From Clostridium sp. DL-VIII (GTDB lineage Bacteria; Bacillota; Clostridia; Clostridiales; Clostridiaceae), in the NCBI RefSeq assembly GCF_000230835.1, contig NZ_CM001240.1, forward strand, positions 4,103,779 through 4,167,778: a stretch of DNA of 64,000 nucleotides, in the 5' to 3' direction. Positions 43,311 through 51,511 of this stretch are shown piece by piece (the stretch's first letter is position 1; the number at the start of each line of letters is the position of its first letter). The notes under the pieces are model-generated. The model searched no databases, was not told the DNA's origin, and worked only from the letters and a program-made list of their open reading frames with translations. A program made the translations under genes and the position numbers.

Positions 43311-43908
43311 ATATTTTAAAACTTAATACTATTATTTTCGTAAATTTAACGCATTGATTTTGGGTCAAGTTAAATGCCTTAAATAAATTCTCCTTAGCCT
43401 TTAAAAATAAAAAATAAACTAAAATCAAGGAAAAACCTATTCCAAATACCAATACACAAATATGAGGTATACCATAAGTTACAATATTTGCAACATCGCC
43501 CCGTAAGAATATATTACGAACTATAAAATAATTAAAGAATTCATTTACATTCCAAAATAAAAACAAGTATAAAACATAACATAAAAACTTGTTGAGATTT
43601 CTGTAAAAGAATATCAACAATATTATTATACTTACAGCAAAAATAAAATTTACAATCAAACCTGCTGCTGATATTAATATTGCTTTATATTGTATTAATT
43701 TTGACACCTTATCATAATCAACATTTTCACTTATTCCAAACATAAAAATTTTTGTACTATAATGAAGATCAAATGGATTGTTTTTAATATCAAAAAAATA
43801 TGCAACTATTGAATGACCTAATTCATGTGATAAAGTTGTTAAGCATGAAGTTATATACACAAGTATATATGGAATTATATCTATAATAATCATTTTAAAT
43901 CTTTTCAT
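43252..43908 (-). CDS. membrane metalloprotease-like protein (M50-like), 3' end replaced
   Basis: 218 aa with about five hydrophobic helices. HELGH at residues 28-32, in a membrane-proximal helix, is a zinc HExxH motif; its position near the N-terminus resembles M50 site-2 proteases. The downstream NPDG or similar third-ligand motif is not evident. The last ~20 residues are encoded by a P module, so the natural C-terminus has been lost by recombination. AAGGAGTAAAA ribosome site. Confidence 0.65.
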   Translation of the reverse strand: MKRFKMIIIDIIPYILVYITSCLTTLSHELGHSIVAYFFDIKNNPFDLHYSTKIFMFGISENVDYDKVSKLIQYKAILISAAGLIVNFIFAVSIIILLIFFYRNLNKFLCYVLYLFLFWNVNEFFNYFIVRNIFLRGDVANIVTYGIPHICVLVFGIGFSLILVYFLFLKAKENLFKAFNLTQNQCVKFTKIIVLSFKIYQILTLYNAIFTKNVIINL

Positions 43909-43947
43909 TTTTACTCCTTATAAACTTATTACTTTATTTATACTAAA

Positions 43948-44165
43948 ATACCATTATAGATAAATTATAATATATTTTGTAAATATAACATTATTAATTT
44001 ATCAAAGAACTATTTTTTATTTACTACGTCCAATCTACAGTGGATGCAGGAAATCTACATCCGTTTTTACTATTAAGCAGTAAAAAAATCGTAAATTCAA
44101 TCTCTTAAATAATACGATTTTACAATTTGCTATTTAATTTTATTGATTCATGCTATAAAAAATTG
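43948..44165 (-). repeat. element A, complete
   Basis: P block 43948-44032 (minus strand TTTACAAAATATATTATAAT), spacer with GATGTAGATTTCCTGCATCC, abbreviated, and T module 44080-44165. Promoter for 43252 and terminator for HxlR. Confidence 0.85.
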
Positions 44166-44204
44166 CACATTAAAATAAATGAAAAGTATTTAAAACCTTG
44201 GGTT

Positions 44205-44567
44205 CTACTTATCTAATTTAAGTTGTTCTTCCCCCCATAGATATAATTCATTCAATGTGGGAAGTAGTTCTTTACCTCTTTCCGCTAAGGAATATTCCAC
44301 TTTAGGAGGAATAGTTTCATATTGAGTTCTAACAATGAGCTTATGTTCTTCTAATTCTTTTAAGGACTTTGTAAGCATCATATTAGTAATGCCGTTAATC
44401 TTTCGTTTTAGCTCATTATATCTAGTAGAATCTTTAGCTGATAAATACCATATGATAGGTAATTTCCACTTTTGTCCTATAATATCAAGTGCATATAGAA
44501 CTGGATATTCTGTTCCATATATATTATCATCAGGGAATTCTTTAATACCAATTATATAACTATTCAT
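44205..44567 (-). CDS. HxlR family regulator
   Basis: 120 aa winged helix: YALDIIGQKWKLPIIWYLSA, NGITNMMLTKSLKELEEHKL, and wing YETIPPKVEYSLAERG. Divergent from the flavodoxin at 44701. The 20-base sequence at 44614 is the likely operator. HxlR proteins often sense electrophiles or quinones and control reductases. AAAGGAGTTGTATTT before ATG. Confidence 0.88.
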   Translation of the reverse strand: MNSYIIGIKEFPDDNIYGTEYPVLYALDIIGQKWKLPIIWYLSAKDSTRYNELKRKINGITNMMLTKSLKELEEHKLIVRTQYETIPPKVEYSLAERGKELLPTLNELYLWGEEQLKLDK

Positions 44568-44613
44568 AAATACAACTCCTTTAAATTTGCAGTATATTTT
44601 TTATACTTACACT

Positions 44614-44633
44614 GAAAAAACTGCATACTTGTA
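44614..44633. promoter_or_regulatory. HxlR operator candidate
   Basis: GAAAAAACTGCATACTTGTA, conserved exactly at the deleted duplicate locus (40152-40171) where the regulator gene has gone. Confidence 0.65.
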
Positions 44634-44700
44634 AAACTTATATCACTATGTTAAGTTGATTATAACAAAAACATAAAACATTTGAAAGAGGAGAGATACT

Positions 44701-45348
44701 ATGAAAATAATTGCTATTAACGGAAGCCCAAGAAAAAATAAAAACACTGTAACTTTATTAAATAAAGCTCTTGAAGGAGCTAAATCACAAGGATCAGAAA
44801 TTGAATTGATAAATCTTTATGACTTAAAATATAGAGGATGCATCAGCTGCTTTGCCTGTAAAAGGAAGGATGGAGAGCATGGTAAATGTGCAATGAAAGA
44901 TGATCTAACACCTATTCTTGAAAAATTAAAAACAGCAGATGCTATTATTTTTGGTTCACCAATATATAATATGAACATTACTTCTGGAATTAGTGCACTT
45001 TTAGAGCGCTTCATATTTTCAAATGTTATATATAGTACAGAAATACCAACTGTTTATCCGAGAAAAATTCAATCAGGATTTATTTATACTATGGGTATAA
45101 CAGAAAAATATATGGAGGATACTGGATACAAATTAATCTTAAAGCCATATCAGGATTCTATTTCAATGGTGCTTGGAAACCCAATAAAGCTGTTATATAG
45201 TTATGATACTTATCAGTTTACTGATTATGAGAAATATGAGTCTTCTATGTTTTCAGAAAAAGAAAAAGCAAAACATAGAGCTGAACAATTTCCAATTGAT
45301 TGTCAAAAAGCCTTTGATATGGGGGTAAGCTTAGCTATAAATGTTTAA
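44701..45348 (+). CDS. flavodoxin family NADPH-dependent FMN reductase
   Basis: 215 aa. INGSPRKNKNTVTLLNKALE, CISCFACKRKDGEHGKC, GSPIYNMNITSGISALLER. Paralogue of 39407-40063 with the same promoter surroundings. Expected FMN-dependent quinone or nitro reductase under HxlR control. GAGGAGAGATACT precedes ATG. Confidence 0.88.
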   Translation: MKIIAINGSPRKNKNTVTLLNKALEGAKSQGSEIELINLYDLKYRGCISCFACKRKDGEHGKCAMKDDLTPILEKLKTADAIIFGSPIYNMNITSGISALLERFIFSNVIYSTEIPTVYPRKIQSGFIYTMGITEKYMEDTGYKLILKPYQDSISMVLGNPIKLLYSYDTYQFTDYEKYESSMFSEKEKAKHRAEQFPIDCQKAFDMGVSLAINV

Positions 45349-45408
45349 TAAATTTTAAAGATGTTGTGAATAAAGATAAATTCATATGATGATTGTATTA
45401 ACTAAATG

Positions 45409-45433
45409 GAAGTGCTTCAGAATGAGGCACTTC
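45409..45433 (+). terminator. hairpin after flavodoxin gene
   Basis: GAAGTGC pairs with GCACTTC around an 11-base loop; weak U tract. Confidence 0.5.
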
Positions 45434-45567
45434 TGAACACCTCTTTGTAGTAGCTATTTTTTATCAATAAAAATCAAATGTATATATAACATCTATCTTC
45501 GCATAATAGGAATTGAATAGTATATTTAATTCTAAAATATTAATATTATGAAAGGTTGTTAAACTTA

Positions 45568-45897
45568 ATGAAAAGATTTATTTTATCATTTTTTATTGTA
45601 TTATTTCTATCATTTACTATAATCGGTTCTACTACCACTCCTAATCCTCTTACCTCAAATGTGTTTAAAGAAGGTATTTACAAATTAAATACTTATGAAT
45701 CGATTTTAAAAGATAAGATGTACAAAGCTGAAAATGTCTCTACAGATAAAAGTTCCTATTTAACTATCTACGATGATAACTTTATGCCACTTCAATCAAT
45801 AAGGCTACAACCACAGTCTATAAAATACGACTTAACCCCATTAAAAGCTAATTATACAATGGTGATAGTTGGTGATGGCGATATATATTTTTCATAA
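45568..45897 (+). CDS. small secreted protein, paralogue 3
   Basis: 109 aa from ATG 45568 (GAAAGGTTG upstream; an in-frame TTG at 45556 overlaps the site). Hydrophobic signal segment RFILSFFIVLFLSFTIIG without the clear AFA cleavage of the others; mature part VFKEGIYKLNTYES, YLTIYDDNFMPLQSIRLQPQ, ANYTMVIVGDGDIYFS. Closest to paralogue 1. A hairpin with ATGTGTTTC/GAAACGCAT and a T8 run follows. Unknown function. Confidence 0.78.
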   Translation: MKRFILSFFIVLFLSFTIIGSTTTPNPLTSNVFKEGIYKLNTYESILKDKMYKAENVSTDKSSYLTIYDDNFMPLQSIRLQPQSIKYDLTPLKANYTMVIVGDGDIYFS

Positions 45898-45934
45898 AAT
45901 TAAACAGTAGATGTGTTTCTTCTGACTGCTGCTC

Positions 45935-46084
45935 TTATATGAAACGCATTTTTTTTGGCAATACTTTATTTTGCCCTCCAAATACATATTCACCAAATGG
46001 AGCCCCAAATGTAATGGATAACTGTAATAAAGCCATTCCAAACGTAATAACAGAACATATAAGTGAACTAACATAACCTATCAT
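45935..46084 (-). pseudogene. truncated integral membrane protein (49 aa), MerR target
   Basis: GAGGAGATGTTAAT then ATG opens MIGYVSSLICSVITFGMALL, then QLSITFGAPFGEYVFGGQNK and stops at KKMRF I. It resembles the N-terminus of ~140-residue clostridial membrane proteins; the rest is missing, its 3' end merging into the terminator of the opposing secreted-protein gene. It is driven by a MerR-type promoter. Confidence 0.55.
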
Positions 46085-46123
46085 ATTAACATCTCCTCGA
46101 TTTTTTATATTGCATTTGTTAAT

Positions 46124-46155
46124 ATAATAAACCCTGTAGTATACTACCTAGTCAA
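46124..46155 (-). promoter_or_regulatory. MerR-type promoter with long spacer
   Basis: Minus strand TTGACT (46150-46155) and TTATTA (46125-46130) are 19 bases apart, and the spacer carries a perfect palindrome GTAGTATACTAC (46136-46147). This is the classical underwound promoter activated by MerR-family proteins. Confidence 0.8.
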
Positions 46156-46163
46156 TACTCTTT

Positions 46164-46562
46164 TTATTCTATTTTTCGCTTTATTTCAATACAACTTCTT
46201 ATATTATAATTCTCAATATTATAGACAACCTTTTCCAATCCCCTTTTTAAACTACGCAAATCTTCAATTTTATTGTTAATTACCTCTATTTTCTTGAATA
46301 TCATTTCCTTGAATAAATCATTTTGAGAATTCAACTCTTCTTCCGGAAAAGAAATAATATTTTTTATTTCATTCAGAGTAAAACCAGAATCTTTTATTAT
46401 TAAAATTACTTCCATTACTTCAATATGACGCTTTGTATATATTTTATAACCATTTTCCTTTTTTTCAGGTAATGGTAATAATCCAAACTTTTCATAGTAT
46501 CGAATTGTTTCCTTATTTACTCCTAGCAATTTAGAAATTTGACCTATTGTATATTCTTCCAT
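46164..46562 (-). CDS. MerR family transcriptional regulator
   Basis: 132 aa. EYTIGQISKLLGVNKETIRY HTH with the usual YYEKFGLLP wing, then a coiled-coil dimer helix. No Cys cluster for metals at the C-terminus except CIEIKRK, so a small-molecule or stress sensor is more likely than a metal sensor. The 19-base-spacer promoter just downstream shows that its target is the now truncated membrane gene. Confidence 0.88.
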   Translation of the reverse strand: MEEYTIGQISKLLGVNKETIRYYEKFGLLPLPEKKENGYKIYTKRHIEVMEVILIIKDSGFTLNEIKNIISFPEEELNSQNDLFKEMIFKKIEVINNKIEDLRSLKRGLEKVVYNIENYNIRSCIEIKRKIE

Positions 46563-46665
46563 TTATCCTCCATATAACTGATTACTCTCACAGTTTAAAA
46601 ATATTTCCTATCTTTATAGTGCAAATTATTACATAAGTCTAAGTTCAAAGTTAAATATCTATATT

Positions 46666-47226
46666 TCATATTTCCATATCTTTAGCTAATGCAGCAAGCT
46701 TGCTTAATGTTTTCCAATTACGCACAGTTGCTTCTACATTCAATTTATAAAGATTATTAGCAAGCTTTGAATTTCGAATACTATGATTGAATAAAAGATA
46801 TACATCTCTTCCTATAATCTTATATTTATCACTTTCACTACTATAAACATCTATGCACTCAATCTTTTCTTTTAAAGGATTATGTTTTAGTAATGCAACA
46901 TATAGACTTTGTACTTTTGACAACGTCTCTGCTTCTGCTACTTCATCTTTTGAGAATGGGCAATTCAAAATAAGCTGTTCTAACTCTTTAGATGTCCTTA
47001 AAATAACTTTCACAGGAATCCCAAAGACTGCCTCAATCTCATGTTCAATTTTATTGCACAGTGCTTCCTCTGTTTCATTTGATTTGAATAGAACATTTCC
47101 ACTTTGAATATATGTTTTTACTTCACAAAGTCTAATTGATTCAAATACTCGTTTCAAATCTGCCATCTTAATTATATTTTTCCCACCTACATTAATACCT
47201 CTTAAAAGTGCTATATAAACATTCAT
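46666..47226 (-). CDS. DUF1697 family protein
   Basis: 186 aa from ATG 47226 (AAGGAGAATTCACAAT upstream; an earlier in-frame start at 47310 lies in the P module). YIALLRGINVGGKNIIKMAD and VKTYIQSGNVLFKSNETEEA are the DUF1697 signature. Function unknown; cytosolic. Very common as a single-gene accessory unit. Confidence 0.88.
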   Translation of the reverse strand: MNVYIALLRGINVGGKNIIKMADLKRVFESIRLCEVKTYIQSGNVLFKSNETEEALCNKIEHEIEAVFGIPVKVILRTSKELEQLILNCPFSKDEVAEAETLSKVQSLYVALLKHNPLKEKIECIDVYSSESDKYKIIGRDVYLLFNHSIRNSKLANNLYKLNVEATVRNWKTLSKLAALAKDMEI

Positions 47227-47279
47227 ATTGTGAATTCTCCTTGATATAAAAATAAATCTTAATATCCTGTTAGTATTAA

Positions 47280-47340
47280 TAAAGTATACCACAAATTGTA
47301 ACCATCTCATTATTGAGTTTTCAAAGAATATATTTTGCTG
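47280..47340 (-). promoter_or_regulatory. element A, P module
   Basis: Minus strand TTCTTTGAAAACTCAATAAT, GGTTACAATTTGTGGTATAC. Promoter for DUF1697; no T module, because the neighbour upstream is on the plus strand. Confidence 0.65.
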
Positions 47341-47466
47341 TTAGTTTAGAATTTTTTCTAAAGAAATCTTAATTATATACGATAATTGTAATATATTGGT
47401 TCCAAAGTATATTTATTTAATTATTAAAAACTAATACAATTAATTCAAATTGGAGGGATTCATAAT

Positions 47467-47790
47467 ATGTCACTAACAATAGGAAATGAGTATAGTTATT
47501 TAAACTATCCAAATAATATTACTAGAACTACAAATAATATAGATAATAATTCAGTAACATCACAAGCTAAACCTTCACAAAATTCTACACAAACAAATGA
47601 TTCCGGTCTTCATACAGGTACGATACAGTTTGTAATGAAAAATGGCATGGCAGAATCCGCATATGTAGATGGAATTAAAATGAATCTTTCAGATATGTTT
47701 TTAAAGGACAAGAGCCAATTAAAAGCAAGAATAAATGAAGAATATAATAAAACTGATGCAGAAAAATTAGAAGAAATATTTGGATTATAA
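47467..47790 (+). CDS. hypothetical protein, 107 aa
   Basis: GGAGGGATTCATAAT before ATG. Asn/Thr/Ser-rich N-terminal half (NNITRTTNNIDNNSVTSQAK), then a conserved-looking C-terminal part TIQFVMKNGMAESAYVDGIK, SDMFLKDKSQLKARINEEYN. Soluble, no signal peptide. Family not recognised. A relic of its last ~25 codons with the same element C lies at 48992-49118, so the gene-plus-C unit has been duplicated. Confidence 0.65.
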   Translation: MSLTIGNEYSYLNYPNNITRTTNNIDNNSVTSQAKPSQNSTQTNDSGLHTGTIQFVMKNGMAESAYVDGIKMNLSDMFLKDKSQLKARINEEYNKTDAEKLEEIFGL

Positions 47791-47853
47791 CTATAAGAAT
47801 TGTAAAGGCAGGTTAAGTATCTATAACTTAATCTGCCTTTACAATTCTTATAG
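47790..47853. repeat. element C copy, near-perfect long hairpin
   Basis: CTATAAGAATTGTAAAGGCA pairs base for base with the mirror arm ending TTACAATTCTTATAG around TATCTATA; one G-T mismatch. It serves as a bidirectional terminator between the convergent genes at 47467 and 47890. Confidence 0.85.
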
Positions 47854-47889
47854 CTGGTTCTACAAATCCAAATTTATTTTAATATTCTT

Positions 47890-48345
47890 TTATAATACTG
47901 GTACACAAACTTCACAGTAATGATTATTTATCATCTGCATTGCATAACGTTCAAGAATAGTTCTTCTATCATCAACTTCATAATTTCTTTTTGATAACTC
48001 AGAAAATATTTCAATCCACGCTTTTTGCATAGCATCCATTGTATGATTTATTTTAAATACGCAATATTTTCCACCGATAGTTTTTCCAAAATTAACATCC
48101 TTATTATCAGTCTCAAATTCATCAAAAACAACTAAACATGCATCATAACGACAATCTTTAGATTCTGTAACCTTAGGATCATCTTGAACTATTCCTAATA
48201 TGATTGAACTTTCATTAAGTAAGTCTTTTTCTCTAGATAAGCTTTTTAATTGTTCCATTACCTGCATATTTTCTAACCCATAAGGGCCTATTTTTCGTAT
48301 ATAAGCAATTTTATATGATGGTATCATTTCAATATTAATATCCAT
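47890..48345 (-). CDS. GyrI-like small-molecule-binding protein
   Basis: 151 aa, stand-alone AraC effector-binding/GyrI fold: EMIPSYKIAYIRKIGPYGLE, then YDACLVVFDEFETDNKDVNF, GGKYCVFKINHTMDAMQKAW. The domain binds hydrophobic or cationic small molecules; a few members act as hydrolases. No DNA-binding domain is attached. Confidence 0.82.
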   Translation of the reverse strand: MDINIEMIPSYKIAYIRKIGPYGLENMQVMEQLKSLSREKDLLNESSIILGIVQDDPKVTESKDCRYDACLVVFDEFETDNKDVNFGKTIGGKYCVFKINHTMDAMQKAWIEIFSELSKRNYEVDDRRTILERYAMQMINNHYCEVCVPVL

Positions 48346-48434
48346 AACTTGCCTTCTTTTTTAATATATAGTACATCGATGTCTGAATTCATCATATAAT
48401 GCTTTAAAATGTATTTCAACTTATTTTTTAAAAT

Positions 48435-48833
48435 TTATTCTCCTAGCTCTTTTTTTAAATCTGCTATATAAAGTGATTGTTGCTTTTTTAGATACAAACC
48501 CACAAAAAAATTCATTATAGGATTGTTTACTGATACCTTTTCTGTAAATTCAATCTGCGTACCATTATTAAGAGGACTAAAAACACCAATCCAATGACCA
48601 TTCATATTTTTATTAGTCATATCAAATTCATATCGCTCATAAGGTTTTTTTAAGGTAATATTAAATTTAGTAGGGAAATTACCTTTTGTATATTCTGTAA
48701 ATGAATTTCCATCTATTGAAACATCAATTTTACTTAAATCTCTCCTCCAATAATATTTATTATTGTTTGTAACTACTTCCCATACCTCTTTAATATTTGC
48801 TTTAAATGTCGCTGTAATGGTTGACTTCTTCAT
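48435..48833 (-). CDS. SRPBCC family protein
   Basis: 132 aa from ATG 48833 (GAGGGAGAATGTGTATT upstream). TITATFKANIKEVWEVVTNN at the start and a long C-terminal helix are typical of the SRPBCC/polyketide-cyclase-like fold with a hydrophobic pocket. Function unknown. A weak P module (48880-48930) lies upstream. Confidence 0.8.
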   Translation of the reverse strand: MKKSTITATFKANIKEVWEVVTNNNKYYWRRDLSKIDVSIDGNSFTEYTKGNFPTKFNITLKKPYERYEFDMTNKNMNGHWIGVFSPLNNGTQIEFTEKVSVNNPIMNFFVGLYLKKQQSLYIADLKKELGE

Positions 48834-48991
48834 AATACACATTCTCCCTCATGAATTACTTCTACCTTGAAATAAATTAAACCATATTTAGTAAAAATAA
48901 TATTATTTAGTTTATAAATAAACTTTTATTTCTCTTACATGCTATATCTATTCCATTTTATAGATATTTCCTTGTGCATTGATAAAGTTTA

Positions 48992-49118
48992 ATGGACAAT
49001 ATCCAATTAAAAGCAAAAATAAATGCTGAATATATAATAACACTGATGAAGAAAAATTGCGATTATAACTATAAAGCAATAAAGGCAGGTTAAGTATAAC
49101 TTGATCTGCCTTTATAAT
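48992..49118 (+). pseudogene. relic of the 107-aa gene plus element C
   Basis: 48992-49068 matches the last ~25 codons of the gene at 47467 (CAATTAAAAGCAAAAATAAA) with frameshifts; 49072-49118 is a shortened element C hairpin (TAAAGGCAGGTTAAG / CTTGATCTGCCTTTA). Confidence 0.65.
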
Positions 49119-49155
49119 TAATATACCCTGTTCTTAAAATCTAAATATTACTTGT

Positions 49156-49986
49156 CTAAAAATATTTTTTTAGATCTTCAATAGATTTCATATCAAATAT
49201 TTCTGTAGCTATTAACTCAATATTCTCCTCAGATAAAGATTTTAATTTATCTTTATATTCATCAGGTATCATTTTAAACTTTTTTATTAATTGCTTAATT
49301 AAAAGTTCTACTTTCCCTTCTTCAATTTTTTCTCTATCTCTTTCTAATAAAGTCATAAATTCCACCTCCACTGAAATATCATTTTTAACTTTCTGTACCC
49401 TTTTATGTAATCTTTTAACTAGATTACCTTTAGCATCTTCTGCTACATTATCTGTTGAATCTTCTACATAAGCAAGAAATTCCAGTAACTCTTCACTTAA
49501 ATCCTTTATAATTCCCTTTGTATTTAATATTATTTTTTCTGTTTCATCATTTAATACTACTTTATTATCTTCTAAACATATACTTTTAAAAGTATATTTA
49601 TGGCGTCCTTTATTAAATAAATCAAATGTACATATGAATATTATATAACTCTTAGCGAGTTTTCTATAATCTTCGCCTTTGCTTATTAAATCTAAGTCTA
49701 TATTCCCTTGATAATATCTAAGTCTTTTGGGTAAATTCTTGTGCTTTCCTCTTTGCATTTCAACATTATAAATTGTATTTTCTTCATCTTTTACATAGAC
49801 ATCTAACCTGATTCCTTTGCTTTCAAGCAATAAATCTATTGTTTTCTGTTCTTCAACTAATTCTACTTTTTCTATTTCAATATCTAAAATATTTTCTAAT
49901 AATTCCTTGCAGATTGCCTTATCACTCATAACCTTTGCAAACAAGAAATCATCTTCGAGATTTAGTTCTTTTAAAGTTTTATGCAT
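49156..49986 (-). CDS. Rpn family PD-(D/E)XK nuclease/transposase-like protein
   Basis: 276 aa from ATG 49986. KELNLEDDFLFAKVMSDKAI opening, catalytic core IRLDVYVKDEENTIYNVEMQ (Asp...Glu-x-Gln), then LPKRLRYYQGNIDLDLISKG. Matches Rpn/PDDEXK_2 proteins, which are promiscuous DNA endonucleases that stimulate recombination independently of RecA and were once called transposases. It is the only recombination-related enzyme in the window. Confidence 0.87.
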   Translation of the reverse strand: MHKTLKELNLEDDFLFAKVMSDKAICKELLENILDIEIEKVELVEEQKTIDLLLESKGIRLDVYVKDEENTIYNVEMQRGKHKNLPKRLRYYQGNIDLDLISKGEDYRKLAKSYIIFICTFDLFNKGRHKYTFKSICLEDNKVVLNDETEKIILNTKGIIKDLSEELLEFLAYVEDSTDNVAEDAKGNLVKRLHKRVQKVKNDISVEVEFMTLLERDREKIEEGKVELLIKQLIKKFKMIPDEYKDKLKSLSEENIELIATEIFDMKSIEDLKKYF

Positions 49987-50124
49987 CTTAGTTACCTTCA
50001 CCTTATTTTTTATCTTTTGTTTGATTATTAACCATATTATAACTAATTAAACATAGTAGTTCAATGTATTTAAATCCCATTGTTGATGAAACTATCCGCT
50101 ATTATTATGAGTATCTAAAAAATA

Positions 50125-50221
50125 AAAGTAGACTAAGTATCTATAACTTGTTCTGCCTTTATAATTTTTATAGCTGGTTCTGTAAATTGAAATTTATGTT
50201 TTACAAGTCAATCAATATACA
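50125..50221 (-). repeat. element C copy
   Basis: AAGTATCTATAACTTGTTCT, GCCTTTATAATTTTTATAGC, TTTATGTTTTACAAGTCAAT, immediately before the stop codon of 50230. Left arm decayed (AAAAGTAGACT). Confidence 0.75.
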
Positions 50222-50229
50222 TTTATTTT

Positions 50230-51105
50230 TTATTGTAGTTCAAATTCTGCAGTTACATGTGAATAACCTATTGAATTTTCAATTTCCACTAATACTCTGT
50301 ACTTTCCTGCTGTGAGATTTTTAAAATTTTTTAGTATGTTTAATTCACAAACACCCATATTTATTCCTTTTGCTGGCAAAATTGCTGCTACATCAGTAAA
50401 AGCTGCACTTTCTTCAAATTCCAAATCATGCCACTCATTATTTTCAAATTTATCTATTTGATAATACATTCCACCATATTCACATTCTAAATTCGTATTA
50501 TTTGTTATATTAACCCTAATCTTTTCTGTACCGAGAGGATATACACTTTTTTCAGTCTTCATAGTAATATCTTGTAATTGTGATTTACCTTTAGTTGTAT
50601 CTAAAGCTCCGTCTGCACCTAAATAATATCCATCAACAATTTTATCCTTTGCTAGAGCCCCTTCAAAGCTAAAATAATAATACTTTCCATTAACTAATTT
50701 CCAGCCTTTAGATGCAAGATTTTCCTTATATAATGTATCTCTTACTTCTACAGGATACCCCTCTGTTTTTAATGTATTTTTAAATTCATTAATGTCAAAA
50801 TTTTGATTCTCATTAGCTGCAACATTTTTTGAATTTGATGCAGCTTGAATCCATGCACCATCAGAACCTAATTCGTATCCATCTATTACTGTATCGTGTG
50901 CCATATATCCATCTTGTCTAAAATAATACCATTTTCCATCAATCTCTTTCCAGCCTACTGACCATGAACTTCCTTCTGTATTCCACCAGCCATTTGAATC
51001 CTGTTTCCATTCTGCATTTGCTTTTATAGGATACATTGTAAGCATTGAAGCTACCGCTAATGAACTAGCTATTACTTTTGTTAATTTGATTTTTTTCATT
51101 TTCAA
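50230..51105 (-). CDS. secreted CW-binding-repeat protein with bacterial Ig-like domain
   Basis: 291 aa. Signal peptide to about residue 30 (ending PIKANA), cell-wall-binding repeats (QDSNGWWNTEGSSWSVGWKE, KWYYFRQDGYMAHDTV, and a second set at GWKLVNGKYYYFSFEGALA), then a C-terminal ~110-residue Ig-like domain (KTEKSVYPLGTEKIRVNITN...TAGKYRVLVEIEN). The N-terminal region is nearly identical to that of 18977. Surface protein of unknown role. Confidence 0.8.
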   Translation of the reverse strand: MKMKKIKLTKVIASSLAVASMLTMYPIKANAEWKQDSNGWWNTEGSSWSVGWKEIDGKWYYFRQDGYMAHDTVIDGYELGSDGAWIQAASNSKNVAANENQNFDINEFKNTLKTEGYPVEVRDTLYKENLASKGWKLVNGKYYYFSFEGALAKDKIVDGYYLGADGALDTTKGKSQLQDITMKTEKSVYPLGTEKIRVNITNNTNLECEYGGMYYQIDKFENNEWHDLEFEESAAFTDVAAILPAKGINMGVCELNILKNFKNLTAGKYRVLVEIENSIGYSHVTAEFELQ

Positions 51106-51129
51106 CCCTCTATTTCCATTTAGTTACTA

Positions 51130-51495
51130 TATACTTATAATATACATTCATTACATATTTTTTTAGTACCATTTTATTCTATTCTTAAAGAGCACTTTTT
51201 ACTATATCAAATCTACATATTATAATTTATATCTAACATTGTCACTCCCCTGACACATTAGTCAATTATAATAAAGTTACAAAATTGATAATAATTTTTT
51301 TCATAAATATTTACCCATTAAATAAATATAATAATGAAGAGTAACACTCATTTCCCCTTTTGATGTGTTACTCTTTATTATATTTTTGTGAGTCTTAAAT
51401 TAATATTTTGTAGCAAAAAATATCACAAATTCATTTGAATAATGTGATATTTCAGTCTGTTATCTATTTTTATTAATTTATGAAATAAGTACACC
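51130..51495 (-). repeat. composite element A-B-A (P + B + T)
   Basis: P-like block 51130-51220, element B 51236-51400 (TGTCACTCCCCTGACACATT, then AATGAAGAGTAACAC...GTGTTACTCTTTATT), and variant T module 51412-51495 (TATCACAAATTCA / TGAATAATGTGATA). It shows B inserted inside A's spacer. Accounts for the whole 51106-51511 gap. Confidence 0.8.
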
Positions 51496-51511
51496 CTAAT
51501 TATCTAAATAA

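Noticed and set aside
45892..46074. 60-codon minus frame at the MerR target
   Set aside because: Wrong frame; the frame starting at 46084 has the ribosome site and membrane-protein sequence.
49156..49986. Insertion-sequence transposase
   Set aside because: Rpn-family proteins resemble transposases by name only; no terminal inverted repeats or target duplication seen around it.
50064..50315. 83-codon plus-strand ORF
   Set aside because: Overlaps element C and the antisense of the CW-binding gene; shared residues with the frame at 26764 come from the repeat.
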